A stretch of DNA of 64,000 nt from Prosthecobacter vanneervenii (GCF_014203095.1 NZ_JACHIG010000004.1:372001-436000), one strand, 5' to 3'; shown: positions 1-8,882, counted from the stretch's first letter. Notes: generated from the sequence alone by a model not told the origin. Numbers and translations are program-made.

Positions 1-515
1 CCTACGGGGATCCGTTTGCGGCAGCTCCGGCTGCGGCGAAAAGGTCTCTTCAGGTCATCTCAGTGGGTTCTTACGATGCGAGCTTCGTGCCGACTGCGGC
101 GGATTTCAGCCGGCTGGACGAACGCTTTCGCCTACCTGAGGGAACTTGGGAGAAGCTGCCGGGGTATCAAGAGTTTGGCTTTGCGGTGTTCAAGCTGAAA
201 CAGGGCAAGGCGCAGGTGCATCCGATGGCGCTTTCATTTCCGACGGCGCTGGCGAGGACTGTTTTTTTCCCGACGATGCACATTCACGACGGGAAGATCC
301 ATGCGAAAGAGACCTTTGATCACACGCTGTATGTGCAGGGTGCAGGGCTGGATGTGATGGGCGCAGGCTGGCAGGAGTCACCTGGGCTGGCTGTGACGAA
401 GGTGAAATGCGGCTACACACATGGGATGATCCGGCCGGAGATGCACGTGTACCGGAACCAGATTCGTGGGAAAAATGACAACGGCGACATTCTGGTGAAG
501 CCGAAGAAGGCGTAA
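1..515 (+). CDS. Unrecognised protein, 5' end outside the window
   Basis: The reading frame is open from the first bases of the window to a TAA at 513-515, so the start lies upstream. At least 170 residues are visible. I do not recognise the family. The visible part is soluble, with no membrane segment, and contains a His-rich stretch (PTMHIHDGKIHAKETFDH) that could bind metal but is not a motif I can name. A GTG at 63 would be an internal start candidate, but the Ala-rich codons upstream look coding. The stop is two bases before the gluQ start, so the two genes are probably cotranscribed. Confidence 0.7.
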   Translation, partial: YGDPFAAAPAAAKRSLQVISVGSYDASFVPTAADFSRLDERFRLPEGTWEKLPGYQEFGFAVFKLKQGKAQVHPMALSFPTALARTVFFPTMHIHDGKIHAKETFDHTLYVQGAGLDVMGAGWQESPGLAVTKVKCGYTHGMIRPEMHVYRNQIRGKNDNGDILVKPKKA

Positions 516-517
516 GC

Positions 518-1363
518 ATGTCTGAAGCCACACGATTCGCCCCAAGCCCTACCGGATGGCTGCATCTGGGGCATGCGTATGCGGCTTTGTTTGCCTATGA
601 GCAGGCGGCTGGGGGGCGGTTTTTGATCCGGCTGGAGGACATTGATGGGACGCGGGCGCGGCCGGAGTATGAGGGGGCGATTTTTGAGGACCTGGCCTGG
701 CTGGGGCTGGAGTGGGAGCAGCCGGTGAGGCGGCAGTCGGAGCACTTTGATGATTATCGTGCCGCTTTGAAGAAGCTGGAGGCAATGGGGGTGATGTATC
801 CGTGCTTTTGCACGAGGCGGGAGATTCAGGAGGAGATCGCGCGGGCAGGGAATGCGCCGCAGGGGCCGGACGGGCCGCTGTACCCGGGGACGTGCCGCGG
901 ACGCAGCGCGGAAGAACGTGAGCAGCGGATGGCGGCAGGGGAGCAGTATGCGCTGCGGCTGGATGTGGCCAAGGCTGGGGGGCTTGTGAACGGAGAGCTG
1001 CTCTGGACGGATCGCACCCGAGGGTGCTTTGTGGCGAAGCCAGCCGTGTTTGGGGATGTGGTACTGGCACGGAAGGACACGCCGGCGAGCTATCACCTGG
1101 CGGTGGTGGTGGATGATGCGCTGCAGGGGATCACGCTGGTGACGCGAGGGGAGGACCTGCTGGAGGCGACACATCTGCACCGGCTGCTGCAGGCGCTGCT
1201 GGGGCTGCCGGTGCCTGAGTGGCGGCACCATGGGCTGATCACGGATGAGAACGGGAAGCGCTTGGCGAAGCGCGATGATGCGAGATCGCTACGGAGCCTG
1301 CGTGAGGCGGGGTGGACTGCGGAGAGAGTGAAAGAGGAGATCCGGCGCAAGATGGCACCGTGA
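518..1363 (+). CDS. gluQ: Glutamyl-Q tRNA(Asp) synthetase
   Basis: GluQ-RS attaches glutamate to the queuosine base at position 34 of tRNA(Asp); it is a paralogue of the catalytic part of glutamyl-tRNA synthetase and has no anticodon-binding domain. The 281-residue length fits that truncated form. It opens with RFAPSPTGWLHLGHAYA, which includes the HIGH-type signature HLGH, and carries the LEDID segment. A zinc-site pattern CFCTR...YPGTCR follows around residues 92-125. A KMSKS-like KRLAKRDD lies near the C-terminus. The gene starts two bases after the upstream stop and abuts a convergent gene. The main alternative, a discriminating GltX, is excluded by the short length. Confidence 0.93.
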   Translation: MSEATRFAPSPTGWLHLGHAYAALFAYEQAAGGRFLIRLEDIDGTRARPEYEGAIFEDLAWLGLEWEQPVRRQSEHFDDYRAALKKLEAMGVMYPCFCTRREIQEEIARAGNAPQGPDGPLYPGTCRGRSAEEREQRMAAGEQYALRLDVAKAGGLVNGELLWTDRTRGCFVAKPAVFGDVVLARKDTPASYHLAVVVDDALQGITLVTRGEDLLEATHLHRLLQALLGLPVPEWRHHGLITDENGKRLAKRDDARSLRSLREAGWTAERVKEEIRRKMAP

Positions 1364-2089
1364 TCAGAATCCGGTCACAGGGGGAGGTACAGTCATGACG
1401 CCGCCACCGCGGAGGGGGTTGCCTTTGACCTCGGCGATCTCGGAGACAATGTTGTCTTTGAAGCTGAGGCTGAGGGTGCCGACCTCCACCCGGATGTAGA
1501 CGACGGTTTGCACGATCTGGCCGAAGGAATTGACCCCTGTGGAGGTCTGGGGCACCTGCTCGTAGATGCTGTATTCCAGGCGCTCCTCCTTGCCTGCGGC
1601 GGTGATCTTGCTGGATTTGCGGGAGGGCTTGCCCATGGAGGCCTGGACCTCCTGGCTGGTCATGCCAAGGGCGACCTGCTTGTGCTGGATGAGCTCGTCC
1701 ACCTGACGGGTGCGCTCATAGAGCTTTTTGAGATTGGCGTAGAGATTGGGGTCGGAGGATTGAACGTCTGTGAGGCGGACCCAGCCTGCGACATCGCCAT
1801 GGCGGGCGCGGCCACGCACACGGTAGGCGGTGTCTGACATGGCCAGCAGCGTGACGGGTGTGCCAGGGGCGAAGGAGCCGAGGGCACCCTGGAATTTGCT
1901 GGTGGGATAGACCGGGGCCTCGATCTGGACCTTGAGAACGATGGGCTTGGGGGTGAGGCCTTCCAGAGCGAAGGTATTGGGCTCGACCGTCTGAAGAGAA
2001 GAGCGGTTGCGCGGCGAGGAGGTGACGGACTGTGCCGGAGCGGTCTGAGAGATGCACAGGGCAAGGAGGGCCAAACAGAACGCTTTCAT
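1364..2089 (-). CDS. Secreted SH3-like/SmpA-like protein of unknown function
   Basis: The 241-residue protein begins with a clear signal peptide (MKAFCLALLALCISQTAPAQ), so it should be exported. Residues about 50-110 resemble a bacterial SH3-like fold (PVYPTSKFQGALGSFAPGT, then a GWVRLTDV end). A later segment, ALGMTSQEVQASMGKPSRK, resembles the SmpA/BamE-type turn seen in small outer-membrane-associated proteins. Both are visual fold guesses. Its stop codon touches the gluQ stop (convergent genes without a gap), and it diverges from hemL. Confidence 0.75.
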   Translation of the reverse strand: MKAFCLALLALCISQTAPAQSVTSSPRNRSSLQTVEPNTFALEGLTPKPIVLKVQIEAPVYPTSKFQGALGSFAPGTPVTLLAMSDTAYRVRGRARHGDVAGWVRLTDVQSSDPNLYANLKKLYERTRQVDELIQHKQVALGMTSQEVQASMGKPSRKSSKITAAGKEERLEYSIYEQVPQTSTGVNSFGQIVQTVVYIRVEVGTLSLSFKDNIVSEIAEVKGNPLRGGGVMTVPPPVTGF

Positions 2090-2196
2090 GGCTGGGTGGG
2101 CGGGGATTGATCTGAGAATAACCGACTCTGACGGGTCGGGGCAACCTTTTGTTCGACGCAGAAAATATCCCGCGTAATCCTAAGCCCCCACTGACC

Positions 2197-3483
2197 ATGC
2201 CAAACGGACCCCTTTCCACCAAGCTTTTTGACCTCGCCAAGCAGTACATCCCCGGAGGAGTGAACTCTCCGGTGCGTGCCTTCCGCAATGTCGGCGGAGA
2301 TCCGTTTTTCGTGAAGCGCGCCAAGGGCTGCCGCATCTACGATGTGGATGACCGCTGCATGATCGACTACGTGGGGACGTGGGGCCCAGCGATCCTAGGT
2401 CATGCGCCGATCCCGGTGATCGAGGCGATCCACACGGCGGCGAAGGAAGGTGTGAGCTTTGGCATCCCGAACTTGTATGAGGTGGAGATGGCGCGGACGA
2501 TCTGTGAATGGGTGCCGAGCATCCAGAAGGTGCGCATGGTGAGCAGCGGCACGGAGGCGACGATGTCGGCGATCCGTCTGGCGCGCGGGTTTACCGGACG
2601 TGAGCGGCTGGTGAAGTTTGACGGCTGCTACCATGGGCACTCTGACAGCCTGCTGGTGGCGGCGGGCAGTGGAGCGCTGACGCATGGAAATCCGGACAGC
2701 GCCGGGGTGCCGAAGAGCTTTGCGGAGCTGACAAGCGTGCTGCCTTTCAATGATGAGGCGGCGCTGGAGGAGCTGTTTGAGAAACAGGGGCACGAGATCG
2801 CGTGTGTGATCGTGGAGCCGTATCCGGCGAATGCGGGGCTGATCCTGCCGAAGCCAGGATTTCTGCAGAAGCTGCGGGACATCACGGCCAAGCATGGGGC
2901 GCTGCTGATCTTTGACGAAGTGATGACGGGCTTCCGCCTGGCGAAAGGCGGGGTGCAGGAGCTGGAGAAGATCACGCCGGACCTGACGTGCCTGGGCAAG
3001 GTGATCGGCGGCGGTCTGCCAGTGGGTGCCTTTGGCGGGCGTGCTGATGTGATGGACAAGCTGGCTCCTCTGGGGCCGGTGTATCAGGCGGGCACGCTGA
3101 GCGGGAACCCCGTGGCGCTGGCCGCCGGGCTGGCACAACTGCGCGAGCTGGAGAAGAAGAACGGCTATGCGCTGCTGGAGAATCTGGGGCAGATCATGGA
3201 GGATGCGGTGCTGGAGGTGCTGAAGAAGAAGGGGCTAAACTACCGGTGGTACCGCCGGGGCAGCATGTTCTGCCTGTTCTTCACGGAGAAGGAAGTGCAC
3301 AGCCTGCAGGATGCGAAGACGAGCGACCTGGCTGCCTTCAGGAAGTTCTTCCACCACTGCCTGGACAACGGGGTGTACTTTGCGCCGAGCCAGTTTGAGA
3401 CGGGATTCATCAGCATGGCGCACAGCCGGGATGACCTGGAGCAGACGGCAGAAGTGGCGGCTGCGGCACTGGCGGCGCTGTAA
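2197..3483 (+). CDS. hemL: Glutamate-1-semialdehyde 2,1-aminomutase
   Basis: HemL converts glutamate-1-semialdehyde to 5-aminolevulinate with PLP in the C5 route to haem. The sequence is typical throughout: the N-terminal PGGVNSPVRAF, the VSSGTEATMSAIRLARG cofactor-phosphate region, the FDEVMTGFR acidic motif, and the PLP lysine in CLGKVIGGGLPVGAFGG at about residue 268. With the ATG at 2197 the protein is 428 residues, the normal family length. A TTG at 2149 would add 16 unusual residues and is less likely. The gene stands alone, divergent from the SH3-like gene. Confidence 0.96.
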   Translation: MPNGPLSTKLFDLAKQYIPGGVNSPVRAFRNVGGDPFFVKRAKGCRIYDVDDRCMIDYVGTWGPAILGHAPIPVIEAIHTAAKEGVSFGIPNLYEVEMARTICEWVPSIQKVRMVSSGTEATMSAIRLARGFTGRERLVKFDGCYHGHSDSLLVAAGSGALTHGNPDSAGVPKSFAELTSVLPFNDEAALEELFEKQGHEIACVIVEPYPANAGLILPKPGFLQKLRDITAKHGALLIFDEVMTGFRLAKGGVQELEKITPDLTCLGKVIGGGLPVGAFGGRADVMDKLAPLGPVYQAGTLSGNPVALAAGLAQLRELEKKNGYALLENLGQIMEDAVLEVLKKKGLNYRWYRRGSMFCLFFTEKEVHSLQDAKTSDLAAFRKFFHHCLDNGVYFAPSQFETGFISMAHSRDDLEQTAEVAAAALAAL

Positions 3484-3635
3484 AAAGGGGGCTCACACAA
3501 AACGCGACAGGGGCGCTATAGCCTGTGCTTCAAGTTTCTGTGGGAAGAGTGACGGGCAGTCCATGGCAAAACGATTCATGCGTGCAAGGGAGGGCGGCAT
3601 TTGCCAAAGAGCATCGTCGCCAGTAGCCTCTGCGC

Positions 3636-3983
3636 ATGTCCGAACCCCGTTTTGCCGTTGCCCAGCTGGATGAAATCACGCCGACGCCTTGTCCATGCGG
3701 GCAGGCGCGGAGGGCGTTCAAGGAAGACTGGAACACGCTGGCGACGGTGCACCTGACGGACATCCACGCGGACTCGAAGGCGCACTACCACAAGAAGATG
3801 ACGGAGATCTACATCGTGCTGGAGGGCGAGGGGCATCTGGAGGTGGACGGGCAGATCGTGCCGCTGAAGCCGATGACGACAGTCATGATCCGGCCAGGGT
3901 GTGTGCACCGTGCGGTGGGCAAATTGAAAATCATCAATGTGCCGATGCCGCCGTTTGATCCGGCGGATGAGTTTGAAGTGTGA
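3636..3983 (+). CDS. Small single-domain cupin protein
   Basis: This 115-residue protein is a single cupin-2 barrel. Visible metal-site residues are in HYHKKMTEIYIVLEGEGHLE (His, His, Glu of motif 1) and in MIRPGCVHRAVG (His of motif 2). Small cupins of this kind may bind a metal and a small ligand or act as isomerases, but the substrate cannot be read from sequence. An N-terminal CPCG motif precedes the barrel and is an uncommon addition. It lies upstream of and close to a DUF2007-like protein and a thioredoxin protein in the same direction, possibly one transcript. Confidence 0.8.
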   Translation: MSEPRFAVAQLDEITPTPCPCGQARRAFKEDWNTLATVHLTDIHADSKAHYHKKMTEIYIVLEGEGHLEVDGQIVPLKPMTTVMIRPGCVHRAVGKLKIINVPMPPFDPADEFEV

Positions 3984-3992
3984 CTCTTGATT

Positions 3993-4313
3993 ATGCGCGA
4001 CCTCATCACCAGTCTGGACTCCACGCGGCTCGGCTTCTTCAAGTCGATCCTGGATGAGGCGGGCATCGCCTGCTTCATCCGCAACGAGACGACGGCGCAG
4101 CTGACGAACATCTTCATCGGCCCGCTGCAGCCGACGCTGTGCCTGGTGGACGATGATGACTTTGCCGAGGCCAGCGCACTGCTGCTGCCGCATCAGGCAC
4201 CGGAGGAGGCCATTTTCAGCACGGACGACGACTGGAGCTGCCCGGCGTGCAAAGAATCGAATCCTGTCTCGTTTGAGGTGTGTTGGAAATGCCAGACGGC
4301 CAAACCTGAATGA
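3993..4313 (+). CDS. DUF2007-like protein with C-terminal zinc ribbon
   Basis: The protein is about 106 residues. The first half (TSLDSTRLGFFKSILDEAGI through LVDDDDFAEASALL) resembles the signal-transducing-protein/DUF2007 fold. The C-terminal end, WSCPACKESNPVSFEVCWKC, has two CxxC pairs and looks like a RanBP2-type or zinc-ribbon knuckle. The ATG at 3993 is preferred over an in-frame TTG two codons upstream. Its stop overlaps the next start by four bases (ATGA), which implies translational coupling to the thioredoxin-domain gene. The function is unknown. Confidence 0.75.
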   Translation: MRDLITSLDSTRLGFFKSILDEAGIACFIRNETTAQLTNIFIGPLQPTLCLVDDDDFAEASALLLPHQAPEEAIFSTDDDWSCPACKESNPVSFEVCWKCQTAKPE

Positions 4314-5524
4314 CTCCGATGATGAAAAAGCGCGCTCTCACCACATTGCTGGCAGCCCTGTTTCCGGTGCTGGCCAGTGCTGAAACACCGAAGGCCAAGA
4401 AGACGGCGATGCCGGAGGGGTTTCATGAGCTGAAGATCGGAGATGCGGCGCCGGATTTTGACCTGGTGGGCATTGATGAAGAGAAGCACACGCTGAAGGA
4501 GTATGCGGACGCGGAGCTGCTCATGGTGGCGTTTCTGAGCAACCACTGTCCGACTTCGCAGGCCGTGGAGGGACGGATCAAAAAGCTGATCAAGGATTTC
4601 AAGGGCAAGGGGCTGAAGGTGGTGGCGATCAATCCGAATGATCCTGCGGCCCTACGGCCAGATGAGCTGGGCTACTCGAAATACAACGACAGCTTTCCCG
4701 AGATGAAGCTGCACGCGAAGGAGCAGAATTTCACCTTCCCCTATCTCTACGACGGGGACACGCAGAAGACGGCGCTGGCGTACGGATGCATGGCCACGCC
4801 GCATGTGTTCCTCTTCGACCAGGAGCGGAAGCTGCGGTACCAGGGGCGGCTGGACGATTCGCGCTATGCTGATGAAAGCACGGTGACCGCGCCGGATGCG
4901 CGCAATGCGATCGAGGCGCTGGTGGCGGGCAAGCCGGTGCCGGTGGAGGTGACGAAGCCGCACGGGTGCTCGACGAAGTGGATCGACAAACGGAAGCAGC
5001 TCGCGGCTGACAACGAAAAGTGGGAGAAGGGCGAGGTGGAGGTGGAGCTGATCGACGCCAAAGGGATCGAGGCGCTGCGGAAGAACGACACGAAGAAGGT
5101 GCGGATGTTCAACGTGTGGGCGACGTGGTGCGGGCCGTGTGTGGCGGAGTTTCCGCAACTGGTGGCCACCGCAAGGAAGTTTGGCCTGCGCGACTTTGAA
5201 TTTATCAGCATCAGCATGGATGACCCCAAGGAGATGGGCGAGGTGAAGGCGTTTCTGGAAAAGCATAATGCCATCGTGCCGGACAAGCTGAAGGCATCGC
5301 TCAAGGCCGAGGGACGCAAAGGGAATGCCTATGTTTTCAGCGAGGCAAGCCAGGATGCGCTGATCAAGGCGCTGGACCCTGAATGGCCGGGGCCGATTCC
5401 GCACACGCTGGTGGTGGCTCCGGGAGGAGAGGTGATCTACCGCCATAACGGCCCCATCGACGGAGACGAACTGAGGGAGAAAATCCTGGAGCACATGGGC
5501 CGGTTTTACGTGCCCGAGAAGTAG
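4310..5524 (+). CDS. Secreted tandem thioredoxin-fold protein
   Basis: The 404-residue protein has a signal peptide (about residues 1-25, ending LFPVLASAE) and two thioredoxin-like domains. The first (about 35-210) is AhpC/TSA-like and carries NHCPTS, a single cysteine where a CxxC would be expected, so it is probably not a dithiol oxidoreductase. The second (about 240-400) has a classical WATWCGPC active site of the TlpA/ResA type. This suggests a periplasmic thiol reductase, perhaps for cytochrome c or cell-envelope proteins. It overlaps the upstream gene by 4 bases and converges on an M23 peptidase. Confidence 0.87.
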   Translation: MTPMMKKRALTTLLAALFPVLASAETPKAKKTAMPEGFHELKIGDAAPDFDLVGIDEEKHTLKEYADAELLMVAFLSNHCPTSQAVEGRIKKLIKDFKGKGLKVVAINPNDPAALRPDELGYSKYNDSFPEMKLHAKEQNFTFPYLYDGDTQKTALAYGCMATPHVFLFDQERKLRYQGRLDDSRYADESTVTAPDARNAIEALVAGKPVPVEVTKPHGCSTKWIDKRKQLAADNEKWEKGEVEVELIDAKGIEALRKNDTKKVRMFNVWATWCGPCVAEFPQLVATARKFGLRDFEFISISMDDPKEMGEVKAFLEKHNAIVPDKLKASLKAEGRKGNAYVFSEASQDALIKALDPEWPGPIPHTLVVAPGGEVIYRHNGPIDGDELREKILEHMGRFYVPEK

Positions 5525-5572
5525 CGCCGTTGTTGTGATGGCAAGCTGTGCAAGCGGGACGCCTGCAATCCT

Positions 5573-6595
5573 TTAAAACCAGCCGCAGACGAGCTTTATG
5601 AAGCGGAGGCCTTCGGCGGTGAGCTTGCCGGTGGAGCCGCTCCCGGTGACGCAGCCGCGGGTGTTGAGATAGTGAGGAAGGCCGGAGTCCTGGACCCAGG
5701 TGACGACCGGGACTGAAACGGTGGTGGCTGAGGATTTGACCTTGAGAGGCAGACCCCAGCGGCTGAAAGTGACCTCCCAGCTGGCGGGCCGGCCTGACTG
5801 GCGGGGGCCATCGAGCAGCCAGGGGTAGTTTTTGAGGATCACCATCTCGGCATCTCCTGGTACGACGACGCGGTAGGCGGGCTCTGTGGACTGCACTGCA
5901 GCGGCGGCCGTGAGCGAGGGATTTTTCTGCTGAGCGAGGTAGAAGGACTGGAGATCCAGGCCGATGAGGTTGAGGCCGTTGTACAAGCCGTTGTGATTGG
6001 GCGTGGCAAAGTTGGCGGCATGCCAGGCCTCGAAGCGACTGGAGAGGAAGAGATTGAGCTCCACGTGGACGTGGGCGCGGCGCTGGTCGATGCCGCTGCC
6101 AGTGTAGCCCAGGATGCCCAAGGGGGTGCCAGCCCTGACCTGCTGACCCGCGCTGACGCTGGCGGATGCGAGGTGCGCGTAGAGGGAGTAGTATGAGCTG
6201 CCGCCCCAATCGTGCCGCACGACGATGTAGCGGCCGTAGTTGCTATGCGCAGGGGACGCCGCCACGTGAACCACCACGCCATCGCCGATGGCGCCAACGG
6301 CGTCCTGAGGGTTGCCTTTGGCGTCGCGCTGCAGGGGCTTGATGTCGAGCCCCTCGTGAAAGCGTGCGTAGGCGATGCGGCTGCCGATGCGGCGGGGATC
6401 GCGGACAAAGCCGAACTGCCCGCCCTCCCAAGGAGTGGTTTTGGAGCCCTCAAACGTGCGATCGACGAACTGAAAGAAGTCCGCAGGCGCGTCAAAGAGG
6501 GCGTGATTGGCGGTAGGCAGCTGGAGCTGCTGCGCAGGGAGTGCCCCTGTGAGCAGGGTGACCAGCAGGCATGAAAGTGTGAGACGCGGCATCAT
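5573..6595 (-). CDS. Secreted M23-family metallopeptidase
   Basis: The 340-residue protein has a signal peptide (SCLLVTLLTGALPAQQ). The zinc site of M23/LytM peptidases is visible: HEGLDI (HxxxD) around residue 80 and HVHVE (HxH) around residue 175, with the typical GDGVVVHVA and GYTGSG turns between them. Active members cut peptidoglycan cross-bridges or stems in the cell envelope. The C-terminal 130 residues are not recognised. The start overlaps the stop of the upstream lipoprotein gene by 4 bases, so the two are coupled. Confidence 0.88.
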   Translation of the reverse strand: MMPRLTLSCLLVTLLTGALPAQQLQLPTANHALFDAPADFFQFVDRTFEGSKTTPWEGGQFGFVRDPRRIGSRIAYARFHEGLDIKPLQRDAKGNPQDAVGAIGDGVVVHVAASPAHSNYGRYIVVRHDWGGSSYYSLYAHLASASVSAGQQVRAGTPLGILGYTGSGIDQRRAHVHVELNLFLSSRFEAWHAANFATPNHNGLYNGLNLIGLDLQSFYLAQQKNPSLTAAAAVQSTEPAYRVVVPGDAEMVILKNYPWLLDGPRQSGRPASWEVTFSRWGLPLKVKSSATTVSVPVVTWVQDSGLPHYLNTRGCVTGSGSTGKLTAEGLRFIKLVCGWF

Positions 6596-7266
6596 TCAGT
6601 GCCAGGGATTTTGAAGCCTTCCAGCGGGATCATGCCCTCGGGCTTGGGCGGAACTGGACGGGGCTTGCCGAGCGCCTTGTCACGTTCGGCGGCTTTTTCC
6701 GCAGCCTCGATAGCCTTGGCATCGCGGCGGGAGTTCAGCTTTTCCTTGGAGGTGGAGGGCAGCATGTCGTCCATCCACCGCGAGGTGGATTTTGGGGTCA
6801 TGTATTTGAGACGAGGATAGAACTTGTCCATCTCATCAATCGTCTTTTTGGTCAGCCCTTTCCAGATGGTGAACTTGCCATCGAGGATGGGTTGGTCGAG
6901 CTCGATCATGTCAACCGGGATGCCGTTGACCATCGTCAGCATGGCCATGCCATGATAGTTGCGGGAGGCGAGCTCGAGGGAATTGCGGCCTTTGGTGTCG
7001 AGCTGAAGCAGGACACCGTAGCCTTCGTTGATATCTTCTGCCGGAAAGGGCTCGAAGCCTGAGATGCTGCGCTGGCTGAACTCGGGGACCTTTCTGAAAG
7101 TCATCGTCTGTCCGCCAATGGGAAGACGCATCAGCTCGCTGGGATGCTCGATCTGGTCTGTCTGGACGTGGGAGGTGATGAGGAGCTTGTTTTCACGAAG
7201 CACATCGCAGCTGGTAAGCAGTGCGGAGCAGGCCAGCAGGAGGGTGGTGAAGGAAAGTCTTTGCAT
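6592..7266 (-). CDS. Predicted lipoprotein
   Basis: The protein is 224 residues. Its N-terminus, LLLACSALLTSC, ends in a good lipobox with the lipidated cysteine at about residue 20, so it should be membrane-anchored outside the cytoplasm. A Lys/Glu/Ala-rich helix (RRDAKAIEAAEKAAERDKAL) precedes a Pro-rich tail. No family is recognised. It is the first gene of a coupled pair with the M23 peptidase, which suggests a cell-wall role by context only. Confidence 0.78.
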   Translation of the reverse strand: MQRLSFTTLLLACSALLTSCDVLRENKLLITSHVQTDQIEHPSELMRLPIGGQTMTFRKVPEFSQRSISGFEPFPAEDINEGYGVLLQLDTKGRNSLELASRNYHGMAMLTMVNGIPVDMIELDQPILDGKFTIWKGLTKKTIDEMDKFYPRLKYMTPKSTSRWMDDMLPSTSKEKLNSRRDAKAIEAAEKAAERDKALGKPRPVPPKPEGMIPLEGFKIPGTE

Positions 7267-7373
7267 TGGGGTATCAAATCAAAGTCGTGGCTGCTTTGCA
7301 ACTCTGGAGGATGGCAGGGAAATAAAACTTCTCTGCGTGTGCCAGCATCCCCTGATTTGACAAGCACGCGAAT

Positions 7374-7400
7374 CGCCGGAGTGTCGGCGCACCCTTTTTT
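7374..7400 (+). terminator. Attenuator-like hairpin just before pyrR
   Basis: A five-pair stem CGCCG/CGGCG (7374-7378 and 7385-7389, six-base loop) is followed after five bases by a six-T run (7395-7400) and then the pyrR ATG at 7406. This has the shape of a small rho-independent terminator placed in the leader of a pyrimidine operon, where PyrR often works by attenuation. The stem is short and I see no clear anti-terminator or PyrR-binding loop, so the regulatory reading is inference. Confidence 0.35.
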
Positions 7401-7405
7401 CCACC

Positions 7406-7954
7406 ATGGCAGGCAATGAACGCACGCTCCTCACCCAGGCCCAGATGGCCGATGGCGTGAAGGCATTGGCGCAGAGCATCCGTGCGGCAAATCCGGAGGC
7501 GGAGAGCATCGCGCTGGTGGGGGTTTTTACGCGTGGGGTGCCGCTGGCGAAACGCATCGCGGCGGAGATTGAAAAGCTCGGTCTTAAGGTGTTTGTGGGA
7601 ACGATCGACATCACGCAGTACCGGGATGACCTGAACACCTTTCAAATGGTGCCAAAGCTGGAAGGATCTGACATCGCCTTTGACATTGACGACCTGAACG
7701 TGGTGCTGTGCGATGAAGTGATCTACACCGGACGCAGCGTGCGTGCGGCGCTGGATGAGCTGCTGAACTTTGGCCGCCCCAAGCGTGTGCAGCTGGCGGT
7801 GCTGGTGGACCGCTGCGGGCGTGAATTTCCTGTGCAGCCGGATTTCTCCGCACTGAAAGTGACCCTGGCCCCCGGAGAGCGTGTGGCCGTGCGATTTGAA
7901 GAAGTGGACGGCCAGGACGCCTGCACCGTGCAAACCCAAGCCCCAGCAAGATGA
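7406..7954 (+). CDS. pyrR: PyrR-type pyrimidine regulator / uracil phosphoribosyltransferase
   Basis: The 182-residue protein fits PyrR, which binds uridine nucleotides and controls pyr gene expression and usually has uracil phosphoribosyltransferase activity. The PRPP-binding loop reads VVLCDEVIYTGRSVRAAL at about residues 95-112, with Glu in place of the usual second Asp. IALVGVFTRGVPLAKRIA near residue 40 and the VLVDRCGREFPVQP segment are also PyrR-like. The gene overlaps pyrB by 4 bases. A hairpin plus T-run sits immediately upstream. Confidence 0.92.
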   Translation: MAGNERTLLTQAQMADGVKALAQSIRAANPEAESIALVGVFTRGVPLAKRIAAEIEKLGLKVFVGTIDITQYRDDLNTFQMVPKLEGSDIAFDIDDLNVVLCDEVIYTGRSVRAALDELLNFGRPKRVQLAVLVDRCGREFPVQPDFSALKVTLAPGERVAVRFEEVDGQDACTVQTQAPAR

Positions 7955-8877
7955 CCCCGCGCAAAGACCTCCTCGACATCGCCTCGCTCACGGATGAGGA
8001 AATCTCCTTCGTGCTCGACAACGCCGGGCCGTTCAAGGATCTCTTTAAACGCAGTGTGAAGAAGGTGCCGACGCTGAAGGGGCAGACGGTGCTGACGCTG
8101 TTTTACGAGCCCTCCACGCGCACGCGATCGAGCTTTGAGGTGGCGGCGAGCCGGCTTTCTGCGGACGTGACGCACTTTGACATCGAGTCGAGCAGCGTGG
8201 TGAAGGGGGAGTCGGTGCTGGACACGGTGGAGACGCTGGAGGCCATGCGGGTGGACTACATCGTGGTGCGCCACAAGCAGTCAGGAACGCCGAATCTCAT
8301 CGCGAAAAACACGCGTGCGAGTGTGATCAATGCTGGCGATGGCTGGCATGCGCACCCGACGCAGGCGCTGCTGGATGCCTTTACGCTGCGGGAGATCCAC
8401 AAGGATCTGCGCGGCTGCCGTGCGCTGATCGTGGGAGACATCCAGCACTCGCGCGTGGCGCGCAGCACCAGCCTGATTTTCCGCCGACTGGGCATGCAGG
8501 TGGCGTATCTGGCGCCGGGATCGATGATGCCGCGCGAGGTGCCGCAGGAGATTCCGCAATTTGGGAACTGGACGGACGCCTTCGACTGGAAGCCGGATGT
8601 GATCTATCTGCTGCGTGTGCAGGGTGAGCGAATCGACGAGCCCTTTGTGCCTAGCTCTGCGGAGTATCACCGGAACTATGGTCTAACTAACGAGCGCGTG
8701 GAGGTGCTGCGCGAGCGTGGGCTGTATCTGATGCACCCCGGACCTGTGAACCGCGGCGTGGAGATCACGGATGCGGGGATGAATTATGAGAAGTGCCTGA
8801 TCAACCAGCAGGTGGAGAATGGGATCGCGGTGAGGATGAGCGTGCTGTACTGGCTGAGGCCGGGGGCGGCGGAGTAG
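7951..8877 (+). CDS. pyrB: Aspartate carbamoyltransferase catalytic subunit
   Basis: PyrB condenses carbamoyl phosphate with aspartate in de novo pyrimidine synthesis. The 308-residue length is typical. The carbamoyl-phosphate motif STRTRSSFE is at about residue 52, HPTQALLDAFTL around 130, and HPGPVNRG near the C-terminus. It is translationally coupled to pyrR. No pyrC or pyrI follows, and the operon ends at a hairpin at 8883-8906, so the rest of the pathway is elsewhere. Confidence 0.96.
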   Translation: MTPRKDLLDIASLTDEEISFVLDNAGPFKDLFKRSVKKVPTLKGQTVLTLFYEPSTRTRSSFEVAASRLSADVTHFDIESSSVVKGESVLDTVETLEAMRVDYIVVRHKQSGTPNLIAKNTRASVINAGDGWHAHPTQALLDAFTLREIHKDLRGCRALIVGDIQHSRVARSTSLIFRRLGMQVAYLAPGSMMPREVPQEIPQFGNWTDAFDWKPDVIYLLRVQGERIDEPFVPSSAEYHRNYGLTNERVEVLRERGLYLMHPGPVNRGVEITDAGMNYEKCLINQQVENGIAVRMSVLYWLRPGAAE

Positions 8878-8882
8878 AGTTT

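Noticed and set aside
3549..3564. The 16-base string TGACGGGCAGTCCATG shared with 57757-57772
   Set aside because: A single 16-base match between two places in 64 kb is near the level expected by chance, and no flanking similarity is visible.
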